From positions 62,001 to 126,000 of IMG/VR virus record IMGVR_UViG_3300028394_002328: a stretch of 64,000 nt of DNA. One strand, given 5' to 3'. This document shows, one piece after another, positions 8,188 through 15,149 of this stretch. Every line of letters begins with the position of its first letter. Positions within the stretch are counted from its first letter, which is position 1. A program made the position numbers and the translations under genes. Under the pieces are notes generated by a model. The model had not been told where the DNA came from. It was given only the letters and a program-made list of their open reading frames with translations, and did no database searches. The DNA is from a virus.

Positions 8188-8343
8188 ATGAGTGAAAAGG
8201 CTTGGTCTCGTATCAATGAACAAGAGCAAGCCGAAGTTTGGAAAGATATTAGAGGATTGGCAAAAACCAATCCATCATTGAATGATGTATTGGATAGGTT
8301 GTTAGTAGTTTATAATCTTATTAAAAAAGAAAATTCACTATGA
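8188..8343 (+). CDS. Short hypothetical protein (51 aa)
   Basis: The ATG at 8188 gives MSEKAWSRINEQEQAEVWKD, a helical 51-residue protein, with AAAGGG 11 bases upstream. Upstream in-frame codons would run into the VWA gene and its hairpin, so this start is preferred. It overlaps the next gene by ATGA. Confidence 0.65.
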   Translation: MSEKAWSRINEQEQAEVWKDIRGLAKTNPSLNDVLDRLLVVYNLIKKENSL

Positions 8344-8747
8344 TGTATATTGGTGGTAGTTTGGGCGGCTGCTTACAGAGTATCCTAAGGGGCGAAGTGT
8401 CCGAGGACCAAGTTTTGATGATTATTACTAGGACTAAGTGTGAAACCTATGAGCAATATGTTGGGGTAATTAAGTTATATTATGATGACGGTAATCAATA
8501 CGCTAGGAATTCTCAAAGGTACGACTTCTCAAGATTTGATTTTGAAACCGTTATGGAATTGGCTTCCAAACTTTACAATTCAGGCAGGATTCATCAACCT
8601 AGATTATACTCAGAGGGTGAGTATTTACCTATTACCTTTGCTTTTCGAGACCTTTGGTTAGAAGTAGTGCCAACCAATACAAATTCTTCACCTGCAGTAG
8701 TAGAGGCGTATGAAAAATATAAAATGCTAGATACACTAACACGATAA
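8340..8747 (+). CDS. Hypothetical protein (135 aa)
   Basis: Starts MMYIGGSLGGCLQSILRGEV with ATG overlapping the previous stop and ends overlapping the next start by one base (TAATG). Contains FDFETVMELASKLYNSGRI. A serine-protease-like glycine motif is not evident. Coupled translation with its neighbours is likely; no family recognised. Confidence 0.75.
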   Translation: MMYIGGSLGGCLQSILRGEVSEDQVLMIITRTKCETYEQYVGVIKLYYDDGNQYARNSQRYDFSRFDFETVMELASKLYNSGRIHQPRLYSEGEYLPITFAFRDLWLEVVPTNTNSSPAVVEAYEKYKMLDTLTR

Positions 8748-8977
8748 TGGGTATTGATCCTATCACTTGGTTTTCTTATAGGCAATTAAATTTTAAGCCA
8801 ACGCATTTTGTATTGGCTAAAACTGCGATAACCGCTAAATCTATAGCATGGATCGCTACCACTCTTAACGGTAGGTATTCTTTAGTTACTATGATGGATG
8901 AAGATTATCAAAAATTTCAGGTTCCTGCATTTGAGGATCCTGGAGAAGCCGTATTATACGAACTAACTTGGTCATAA
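8747..8977 (+). CDS. Hypothetical protein (76 aa)
   Basis: Start MGIDPITWFSYRQLNFKPTH; end EAVLYELTWS faintly resembles the WFxLRW tails of the small-protein family at 34-36 kb (acidic residue, aromatic, xL, x, W). Single-base overlap with the upstream stop. Function unknown. Confidence 0.7.
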   Translation: MGIDPITWFSYRQLNFKPTHFVLAKTAITAKSIAWIATTLNGRYSLVTMMDEDYQKFQVPAFEDPGEAVLYELTWS

Positions 8978-9033
8978 TAAATTTTACAATGTAGTCAAAA
9001 TTTATTAAATAATTATATAATCAGGAGATTGAA

Positions 9034-9705
9034 ATGAGTTTCTTAAGACATGTAGGCAAACACGGTGATCGTAAAATAGCAGTTATCTTTAGGGAGGTCC
9101 CTGGAGAGCCACATATGTGTTTGGTAACATACACTGAAACATTGAATATGCACGTTCACGACCCAATGATTCAATGTATTGAAAGTGACATTGGTCAGAA
9201 TAGTGAAAACTTAGCAGACGCTCTTAACAGAACATACACCAAAGACGGTAAACCTATTCTTCATGTACTTCACCATGAAGGTCAACTTAAAAAGGTTAAT
9301 ACAGAACAAATCGTAATGACACCTCAACCCAATACTAGAATCAAGTTAAATGAATTAAACAAGATTCTAAACGAAATGCAACAGGGTGAGGATGCAGTCC
9401 GTCGATTGGCCGAAATGGATAAAAGCATGGGATTACAAGATCCAGCTGATGTAGTACGCAGAATGCGTGGTCCACAATCTGGTGTTCAAGGATCAAGTGA
9501 TATCTTAGGTGATAGTTCATTAGCACAACAAAGAATTGAACAAGCACAGAAAATGGAACGTGAAGCACAGGGCCTATTAGCTGAATCAAGGCGTTTAATG
9601 GAAGAAGCTAAATCATTAGATCCCGGTATTGGTGCATCTTCAACACCAGTTGTTGACGCAACTCCAGTTAAAGCAAGAAAATCAAGAGCAAAAGTTAGTG
9701 CATAA
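9034..9705 (+). CDS. Hypothetical protein with C-terminal coiled coil (223 aa)
   Basis: A folded N-terminal half (MSFLRHVGKHGDRKIAVIFR, then CLVTYTETLNMHVHDPM) is followed by a long charged helical region (about residues 135-195, RIEQAQKMEREAQGLLAESR) and a basic tail KARKSRAKVSA. AGGAG is 8 bases before the ATG. It heads the run 9034-11624 in which every gene overlaps the next, ending with DHFR and ThyA. Known only as a conserved phage hypothetical to me; DNA or RNA binding by the basic tail is possible. Confidence 0.75.
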   Translation: MSFLRHVGKHGDRKIAVIFREVPGEPHMCLVTYTETLNMHVHDPMIQCIESDIGQNSENLADALNRTYTKDGKPILHVLHHEGQLKKVNTEQIVMTPQPNTRIKLNELNKILNEMQQGEDAVRRLAEMDKSMGLQDPADVVRRMRGPQSGVQGSSDILGDSSLAQQRIEQAQKMEREAQGLLAESRRLMEEAKSLDPGIGASSTPVVDATPVKARKSRAKVSA

Positions 9706-10001
9706 TGTCACCAGAATTTATCGCCAAATGGGAACACATCCTTGAGGATGTTGAAAAACAAAAGATCCCGGTAGAATTTATTAAAAAAGTGGTTATTAAA
9801 TTACAGGGTAAACGCCAACAAACAATTAACATTGAGAAGTTTCTAAGCCAAGGATTGGATCCAAATCAAATTGAAGAGGCAGTAAGTAGAAAGCTTCATG
9901 AACTTGACGATTCCATTACTAGTATAGAGTTTATTCTTAATGTTCAAAGTATTGCTGATGCGGTGCAACCTGAAACAGATAGGCTGTTGGGTAATTTATG
10001 A
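9705..10001 (+). CDS. Hypothetical helical protein (98 aa)
   Basis: MSPEFIAKWEHILEDVEKQK followed by helical segments ending EFILNVQSIADAVQPETDRL. Overlaps the upstream stop by one base and DHFR by ATGA. A role as a small transcription accessory protein in the style of T4 gp33 was considered, but the sequence gives no firm support. Confidence 0.7.
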   Translation: MSPEFIAKWEHILEDVEKQKIPVEFIKKVVIKLQGKRQQTINIEKFLSQGLDPNQIEEAVSRKLHELDDSITSIEFILNVQSIADAVQPETDRLLGNL

Positions 10002-10495
10002 ATTTGATTATAGCCTGTGATCCAAAAGGTGGTATAGGCTATCATAACAGATTGCCTTGGAGTAAAATCGAGGGCGATTTGTCAAGATTCAAAAAATTAA
10101 CTCAGGATAAAACTGTAGTTATGGGTCGTAATACTTGGGATAGTCTTCCAGTAAAACCATTACCTCACAGAATTAATGTTGTAGTTACTACAAAACCAAT
10201 TATACTACCTAATAATGTTAAAACAATTGCTCATCTAGATGACCTAGAATATTTTCATGAACCATGGATAATGGGCGGGGCAGCATTAATTAAATCATGT
10301 TGGGGAAAGATTACTAAAATTCATTTGACTACTACCTTTGCTGAATACGCATGTGATACTTTTATAGACTTAATAAAATTGCGCGGTGAGTTTAGAATTT
10401 CACATGAAGAGGTTCATAGTGACCATATATATGAAATTTGGGGCAGAGATCATCCTGATTATTGGAAATACACACAAAAATGCAATTATACTTAG
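9998..10495 (+). CDS. frd: Dihydrofolate reductase
   Basis: 165 residues, the usual DHFR length. Reduces dihydrofolate to tetrahydrofolate with NADPH, regenerating the folate used by thymidylate synthase. Visible motifs: N-terminal LIIACDPKGGIGYHNRLPW (folate and Met20 loop), VVMGRNTW (NADPH binding) and WIMGGAALI. Start overlaps the previous gene by ATGA; the stop lies inside thyA by 16 bases, an overlap reminiscent of the T4 frd-td pair. Confidence 0.94.
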   Translation: MNLIIACDPKGGIGYHNRLPWSKIEGDLSRFKKLTQDKTVVMGRNTWDSLPVKPLPHRINVVVTTKPIILPNNVKTIAHLDDLEYFHEPWIMGGAALIKSCWGKITKIHLTTTFAEYACDTFIDLIKLRGEFRISHEEVHSDHIYEIWGRDHPDYWKYTQKCNYT

Positions 10496-11379
10496 ATTTG
10501 CTTAAAGACATATTAGAGAACGGCGAAACAAAAAACGACAGAACTGGTGTAGGAACACTATCGGTATTTGGTAGACAATTACGGTTTGATTTACGCAAAG
10601 GTTTTCCTGCTGTTACTACTAAAAAATTAGCTTGGAAAGCCTGTGTAGGTGAACTTTTGTGGTTCATTGAAGGTAGTAACGATGAGCGTAGACTAGCTGA
10701 AATCACACATGGCACTAGAGAAGGTGTTGTTACAATTTGGACTCCTAATGCTTTAGCACCTTATTGGAAAGATAAAGCAAAATTTGACGGAGACTTAGGA
10801 CCAGTTTATGGAGTGCAATGGCGTCATTGGAACAAGTACCGTATTGAAAAAGATATGGGTTCTGCACACAAAGGTGGCACACGACTTGCAGTTGACCAAA
10901 TTGAAGTAGACCAACTTAAAAATCTAATCGATGGATTAAAGAATGATCCTAATGGTCGTAGACATATTCTCAGTGCATGGAATGTTGGCGAATTAGATCA
11001 AATGGCATTGCCACCTTGTCATGTTATGAGTCAATTCTATGTGAACAAGAACCGTGAATTGAGTTGTCATATGTATCAAAGGTCAGTGGATGTTTTCTTG
11101 GGATTGCCCTTTAATATTGCTAGTTATGCTCTACTAACTCATTTGATTGCTCATCATTGTGGTTACAAAGTTGGTGAATTAATTATCAGTACCGGTGATA
11201 CACATATCTATACCAATCATGTTGAACAGGTTAAAGAACAATTATCCCGTGATCCATTGCCCTTACCTACATTAATGCTACCCGTAGAAAAGAAAGATAT
11301 TTTTGAAATGACTATGAATGATATTCATTTAGAAGGATATAGTAGTCATGGACCAATCAAAGCGGAAATGGCTGTATGA
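10480..11379 (+). CDS. td: Thymidylate synthase (ThyA type)
   Basis: 299 residues, full length. Converts dUMP to dTMP using methylene-THF. The ATG at 10480 is preferred over upstream TTG 10462. Motifs: catalytic Cys180 in LPPCHVMSQFYV, the RSVDVFLGLPFNIASYA dUMP-binding block, DRTGVGTLSVFG near the N-terminus and the terminal GYSSHGPIKAEMAV. No intron or inserted endonuclease interrupts it, unlike T4 td. Translated from inside the DHFR gene, so the two folate-cycle enzymes are coupled. Confidence 0.96.
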   Translation: MQLYLDLLKDILENGETKNDRTGVGTLSVFGRQLRFDLRKGFPAVTTKKLAWKACVGELLWFIEGSNDERRLAEITHGTREGVVTIWTPNALAPYWKDKAKFDGDLGPVYGVQWRHWNKYRIEKDMGSAHKGGTRLAVDQIEVDQLKNLIDGLKNDPNGRRHILSAWNVGELDQMALPPCHVMSQFYVNKNRELSCHMYQRSVDVFLGLPFNIASYALLTHLIAHHCGYKVGELIISTGDTHIYTNHVEQVKEQLSRDPLPLPTLMLPVEKKDIFEMTMNDIHLEGYSSHGPIKAEMAV

Positions 11380-11624
11380 AAGACTACATTAAAACTAAAG
11401 TTCATACATTCAGTATAGGTGATGCTGATGATCCTGATATCTATGCTTCTCAACCTCTTTGGGAATTCCAACAATCAGAAAAAGGTAAGTGGATTATGGA
11501 TAATGCTATAGAGCAACCAACTTGGCATAGACATGTTGATCATACTCTTTTTGGTTATGTGTATACTATTACGGCTAAATTGCCTAAAGAAAAATATACA
11601 TTTTTCAAACTTAAGTTTGATTAA
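11376..11624 (+). CDS. Hypothetical protein (82 aa)
   Basis: Overlaps thyA by ATGA. Sequence MKDYIKTKVHTFSIGDADDP, then WEFQQSEKGKWIMDNA and PTWHRHVDHTLFGYVYTI, ending TFFKLKFD. The placement and size fit a small conserved phage protein of unknown function; last gene of the DHFR/ThyA run before a late promoter. Confidence 0.75.
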   Translation: MKDYIKTKVHTFSIGDADDPDIYASQPLWEFQQSEKGKWIMDNAIEQPTWHRHVDHTLFGYVYTITAKLPKEKYTFFKLKFD

Positions 11625-11637
11625 TTGATTCCTGTAG

Positions 11638-11644
11638 ATAAATA
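11638..11644 (+). promoter_or_regulatory. T4-type late promoter, leaderless geometry
   Basis: ATAAATA, then 5 bases, then the spanin ATG at 11650. Transcription would begin at or next to the start codon. Confidence 0.7.
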
Positions 11645-11649
11645 CGGGC

Positions 11650-12117
11650 ATGTGGATATTATCTGTTCTACCTGATTACGCTATACATGGTTTATTAACT
11701 GTTGGTATTATTGGTGTGATTCTAGGCTTTGTATTAGGGTTTATACCATTTGTTGGTAAGTATAAACTACCTATTCAAATTATCAGTATATTCGTACTAA
11801 CACTTGCCTTATACTTAGAAGGTGGGTTAGAAAATGAACACATATGGCAATCGAAAGTAAAAGAAGTAGAAGCTAAAGTTGCTGTATCAGAAGTCAAAGC
11901 TGTAGAAAAAACTGTAGAAATACAAGAAAAGATTGTAAACAAAACCAAGGTCATCAAACAAAAGGGCGATGATATAATAAAATATATTGATAAAGAAATC
12001 ATTAAAAAAGAAGAGATTATCAAATATATAGAAAATTGTCCAGTGCCTCAAGAAATCATTGAGCAACATAATAAGATTGTAAACTTATCTAGTCAATCCT
12101 CAGGAGAGAAAAAATGA
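11650..12117 (+). CDS. Inner-membrane spanin-like protein (Rz-like)
   Basis: 155 residues. Two hydrophobic segments near the N-terminus (about 12-34 and 41-58) are followed by a long charged coiled coil (about 65-135, VEAKVAVSEVKAVEKTVEIQ). The architecture, and the overlapping downstream lipoprotein gene, match a two-component spanin, which fuses inner and outer membranes at the last step of lysis of Gram-negative hosts. Two membrane segments instead of one is slightly unusual for an i-spanin. Preceded by a late promoter without room for an SD. Confidence 0.65.
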   Translation: MWILSVLPDYAIHGLLTVGIIGVILGFVLGFIPFVGKYKLPIQIISIFVLTLALYLEGGLENEHIWQSKVKEVEAKVAVSEVKAVEKTVEIQEKIVNKTKVIKQKGDDIIKYIDKEIIKKEEIIKYIENCPVPQEIIEQHNKIVNLSSQSSGEKK

Positions 12118-12383
12118 GGACGTTAATACCAGTAATATTATTGTTATCTGCTTGTGCTACCGCCCCTGTTCCAATAGAGCGTAAATTTCCTCCTTATCCT
12201 AGCGCATTAGCAGAAAAATGCGAACCGTTAAAACCTATTGAGCCTGGTGATAAAGTACCTATTACAGACATGTTAAAAGTTGTAGTAGAAAACTATGTGA
12301 GATATTATAATTGTGCAACCAAAGTTGAGAGTTGGCAAGAATGGTATACTGAGCAGAAAAAAATATTTGAAAGCGTGAAATAA
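12114..12383 (+). CDS. Outer-membrane spanin-like lipoprotein (Rz1-like)
   Basis: 89 residues. Signal peptide with lipobox LLSAC (Cys at about residue 14), then a Pro-rich stretch (TAPVPIERKFPPYPSALAEK) and a short helical C-terminus VESWQEWYTEQKKIF. Overlaps the i-spanin-like gene by ATGA with AGGAG upstream. The Pro-rich lipoprotein adjacent to a membrane-anchored coiled coil is the expected o-spanin arrangement. Confidence 0.68.
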   Translation: MRTLIPVILLLSACATAPVPIERKFPPYPSALAEKCEPLKPIEPGDKVPITDMLKVVVENYVRYYNCATKVESWQEWYTEQKKIFESVK

Positions 12384-12411
12384 TTCTCAGTTTACAAAAG
12401 CCTACTGTGTG

Positions 12412-12418
12412 ATAAATA
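12412..12418 (+). promoter_or_regulatory. T4-type late promoter
   Basis: ATAAATA followed by CT, 23 bases before the ATG at 12442. Confidence 0.7.
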
Positions 12419-12441
12419 CTATATAGATTTGGAACATAGAT

Positions 12442-12972
12442 ATGGCCACACTTGAAGTCATTAATGTAGGGGCAACAGCCAATGATGGTGACGGCGATCC
12501 CTTACGCACTGCCTTTCAAAAGGTAAACAATAACTTTGCGAATATTAATGCGGTAAACTTCTCTACATTACAAAGTATTACTGTTGGTGTAGATCCGCAA
12601 TTAATTCTAAGTACCCCTGCTAATGCTTTTACTCAAGCAACTATGCAGATTAATTCTAGTAATGTTCTCAATGATGATAGCCAAAATATTATAATATATT
12701 CGGCTATTAATAATAGTTTAACCGATGTTAATTGGGCAGAACAAAGTCAACAATATTTTGGAAATCTTATAACAGAATATGATATGGTTGTAGAAAATGG
12801 TAATGTTAACTTGTATGCACTACCATTAGGTAATTCAGCAAATACCACTATTGTACATTTTATCTCTTATCAGATAACATTCAATGCTATAGTCCCAGGA
12901 AGTATATTAACACTTACACAAGACACTGATTACGAGTTAGCAACTAACAATGGGTTAATAATTACAACATGA
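12442..12972 (+). CDS. Virion fibre-like protein (176 aa)
   Basis: The N-terminus (LEVINVGATANDGDGDPLRT followed by AFQKVNNNFANINA) is the recurrent opening of phage tail-fibre and baseplate-attached proteins. The remainder is beta-rich and Asn/Thr-rich. Transcribed from the late promoter at 12412. It overlaps the next gene by ATGA. Exact position in the virion unknown. Confidence 0.75.
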   Translation: MATLEVINVGATANDGDGDPLRTAFQKVNNNFANINAVNFSTLQSITVGVDPQLILSTPANAFTQATMQINSSNVLNDDSQNIIIYSAINNSLTDVNWAEQSQQYFGNLITEYDMVVENGNVNLYALPLGNSANTTIVHFISYQITFNAIVPGSILTLTQDTDYELATNNGLIITT

Positions 12973-13361
12973 GAGCTAGAGAATTTATTACAGAAGCAAC
13001 CGGATCTATTCAGCCTGCAGTAGAGCGAACATTACCTGCTGCATGGGTTATTGATAAATTAAAAAATAATGATTTTTATACTCAATATAGATTTGGTGTA
13101 GGGTTAGCAGGAGCAAAAGGTGCTAAACAGCGTCAAGAGGATGCTGTACCCGAGTTCGCTAAAGAAACTCCATGGGGAGAAAATTTAGTTATAGTATCAT
13201 ACGCAGGCATAGATCCATTGCAAGGATATCTAGATGATACAATGCATGAAATGGGAATGAAAACAAGTGATGCAAAACTAATTACAACACCTAAAAGTGA
13301 AGAGCCGGTAGATACTGGTACTAAGAGTACTTTAAAACCCTTTAAAGGGTATAAAAAATGA
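12969..13361 (+). CDS. Candidate internal head protein, paralogue 1 (130 aa)
   Basis: Starts MRAREFITEATGS, close to the T4 capsid-targeting sequence MKTYQEFIAEA of internal proteins, which the gp21 protease cuts after (I/L)xE; here ITE-A. The C-terminus SEEPVDTGTKSTLKPFKGYK is shared with the next gene. No enzyme motif. Inference: packaged in the head and perhaps ejected with DNA. Overlaps both neighbours by ATGA, in a late transcription unit. Confidence 0.6.
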   Translation: MRAREFITEATGSIQPAVERTLPAAWVIDKLKNNDFYTQYRFGVGLAGAKGAKQRQEDAVPEFAKETPWGENLVIVSYAGIDPLQGYLDDTMHEMGMKTSDAKLITTPKSEEPVDTGTKSTLKPFKGYKK

Positions 13362-13729
13362 GAGCCCATGAATTTTTAACTGAAAGTGATGGTAAACCTA
13401 ACCACAACCATACTCAAGTATCTAAGGGCATATATAAAGTTCGTGATAAAGGTGGATATGATAGAACATATCATTTAAATCGTTTATGGATGGCTATGGC
13501 AATGGCTGATGGTAAGAGTCAAGATGCAGTAGAAATGGATAATGCTAGTTTTATTGAGAAGTATAATTCAGTTCATCCATATACTGAAGAAGAATACAAT
13601 ATGTTTATAGCAGCCACAAAGACTATACCTACAGAAGTACACGAAGTAATTCCTTATTCCAAGAGTGAAGAACCCGAAGATACTAATACCAAGAGTATTG
13701 CTGTAGGATTTAAAGGGTATAAAAAATAA
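13358..13729 (+). CDS. Candidate internal head protein, paralogue 2 (123 aa)
   Basis: Starts MRAHEFLTESDGK and ends SEEPEDTNTKSIAVGFKGYK, so both ends match the preceding protein while the middles differ (here a Met/Ala-rich helix RLWMAMAMADGKSQDAVEMD). Conserved ends with diverged cores suggest common N-terminal processing or targeting plus a common tail. T4-like gp21 cleavage after LTE is possible. Confidence 0.6.
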   Translation: MRAHEFLTESDGKPNHNHTQVSKGIYKVRDKGGYDRTYHLNRLWMAMAMADGKSQDAVEMDNASFIEKYNSVHPYTEEEYNMFIAATKTIPTEVHEVIPYSKSEEPEDTNTKSIAVGFKGYKK

Positions 13730-13747
13730 TTTATCTTGCGTTTGCGA

Positions 13748-13754
13748 ATAAATA
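13748..13754 (+). promoter_or_regulatory. T4-type late promoter, leaderless geometry
   Basis: ATAAATA, 5 bases, then ATG at 13760 of the GIY-YIG gene. Confidence 0.65.
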
Positions 13755-13759
13755 TATGT

Positions 13760-14383
13760 ATGGAGACGGTTGCATATGTATATAAGTGGATTCATCTACC
13801 TACTGGTAAATGGTATATAGGGTCCCGAACTAGAGCGGGAAGCCATCCTGAAGATGGCTATTACTGTTCAAGTAAAATAGTCAAACCATTAATACTATCA
13901 AATCCAAATGAATGGAAACGAGAAATACTAGCAACTGGTACACCTGCTGATATGTATGCGTTAGAAACTAAATTACTACAGGATTCAAATGCTAAACATG
14001 ATTCAGCAAGTTACAATCAACATAATAATGATCGCTCACCGATTCGTACCGGTATCCCCCACACACCGCAATCAATAGATAAAATGAGTGGCCCGCGCAA
14101 GCCTTATGGTCCGCAAACACCAAACCATATTGAAAAACGAGCAGTCAAAAAAAGAGGAATAGGTAGGCCTGATTTAGGCCTATTGAATAGGTCTAGAGTC
14201 GGAATCAATAATCCAAACTTTGGAAAAATACAGTCCGATGAATGGAAGCTAAAAAATAGTATAGCCAATTCAGGTAAACCCAAACCACAAATTAACTGTC
14301 CACATTGTGGAGTTACAGGTGGTACTGGGGTGATGTCTAGATGGCATTTTAATAACTGTAAACAAAAGAAAGACCAACCATGA
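13760..14383 (+). CDS. GIY-YIG endonuclease (homing type)
   Basis: 207 residues. The N-terminal nuclease core reads VYKWIHLPTGKWYIGSRTR, with the VYK and YIG strands of the family. The C-terminus has a zinc-finger-like CPHCGVTGGTGVMSRWHFNN followed by Cys, typical of freestanding homing endonucleases of phages (Seg-like). ATG 13760 follows the late promoter. It sits between the internal-protein paralogues and a methyltransferase, not inside a recognisable split gene, so it is a freestanding mobile gene. Overlaps the next ATG (ATGA). Confidence 0.88.
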   Translation: METVAYVYKWIHLPTGKWYIGSRTRAGSHPEDGYYCSSKIVKPLILSNPNEWKREILATGTPADMYALETKLLQDSNAKHDSASYNQHNNDRSPIRTGIPHTPQSIDKMSGPRKPYGPQTPNHIEKRAVKKRGIGRPDLGLLNRSRVGINNPNFGKIQSDEWKLKNSIANSGKPKPQINCPHCGVTGGTGVMSRWHFNNCKQKKDQP

Positions 14384-15069
14384 TTGATGTTAACCAAATA
14401 TTTGACACTGTTAAACTTAAGTTTTATTATGAATATCTAGTAAACTGTCACATTTATAGTGAGGGTGAAAGCAAGTTCCACAAACAGTTAACTACAGAAG
14501 TTATAAAAACTTATATAGATCCATTAGATTTACCTAAAGATTCTAAAATTTTAGATTTAGGTTGTGGCCCGGGCTATTTCCTAGACGAAATGAAAGAGCG
14601 TGGTTACACAGATGTAACTGGAGTAACTCTAAGTCCTGAAGATGTAAAAATTTGTGAGGATAAAGGTCATACTATCAAGAAGTATGATTTAAGTTTCTTA
14701 CCACAAAAAGATGGCTATTATGATGAGTCAGTAGATTTTATATTTCTACGACATGCGTTAGAGCATAGTCCATATCCTATCTTTAGTTTAATGGAATATA
14801 ACCGTGTACTTAAACAAGGTGGCAAGATGTATATTGAAGTACCTGCCCCAAACTGTGAAAGACAGCATGAGTTTAACTTAAATCATTACAGTATCTTAGG
14901 AGAGGCTCAGTTATTAGCATTATTCATACGAACTGGGTTTGATACTAACATATTCAATAGTATTGAGTTTGATTTAGGTAGTCCTGGCGAAAATGGTGAA
15001 ATTAAGAACTTTAAAGAAAAGTTTTACTGTATTGTTCTTACAAAAACTAGACCCTTAGATATTAAATAA
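14380..15069 (+). CDS. SAM-dependent methyltransferase
   Basis: 229 residues. Class I Rossmann methyltransferase: motif I KILDLGCGPGYFL (about residues 51-63), acidic VTGVTLSPEDV strand, motif IV-like FIFLRHALEHSPYP and the post-motif RVLKQGGKMYIEVPAP. HALEHS is typical of methyltransferase type 11 or 23 (small molecule, sugar or quinone substrates) rather than DNA methylases. Substrate unknown. Ends just before a strong terminator. Confidence 0.88.
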   Translation: MIDVNQIFDTVKLKFYYEYLVNCHIYSEGESKFHKQLTTEVIKTYIDPLDLPKDSKILDLGCGPGYFLDEMKERGYTDVTGVTLSPEDVKICEDKGHTIKKYDLSFLPQKDGYYDESVDFIFLRHALEHSPYPIFSLMEYNRVLKQGGKMYIEVPAPNCERQHEFNLNHYSILGEAQLLALFIRTGFDTNIFNSIEFDLGSPGENGEIKNFKEKFYCIVLTKTRPLDIK

Positions 15070-15072
15070 ACG

Positions 15073-15079
15073 ATAAATA
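15073..15079 (+). promoter_or_regulatory. T4-type late promoter box overlapping a terminator
   Basis: ATAAATA lies at the left edge of the terminator hairpin at 15077. A second, better placed box follows at 15108. Confidence 0.4.
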
Positions 15080-15104
15080 CTCACTATGTAGTGAGTATTT
15101 TTTT
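15077..15104 (+). terminator. Rho-independent terminator before terminase
   Basis: ATACTCACT (15077-15085), loop ATGT, AGTGAGTAT (15090-15098), then a run of T. Confidence 0.88.
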
Positions 15105-15107
15105 AAG

Positions 15108-15138
15108 ATAAATATTAGTTTGGGAAGACGCCCAAACT
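15108..15138 (+). promoter_or_regulatory. Late promoter and 5' leader hairpin of terminase
   Basis: ATAAATA at 15108-15114 is followed at once by AGTTTGGG (15117-15124), loop AAGACG, CCCAAACT (15131-15138). The transcript would carry a stable hairpin at its 5' end, which may protect the mRNA. Confidence 0.65.
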
Positions 15139-15149
15139 AAATAATAATT

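Noticed and set aside
9705-10001. Small helical protein considered as a gp33-like late transcription factor
   Set aside because: Size fits but no convincing sequence similarity; left as hypothetical.
10480-11379. Possible intron in thymidylate synthase, as in T4 td
   Set aside because: The reading frame is continuous and includes all conserved blocks.
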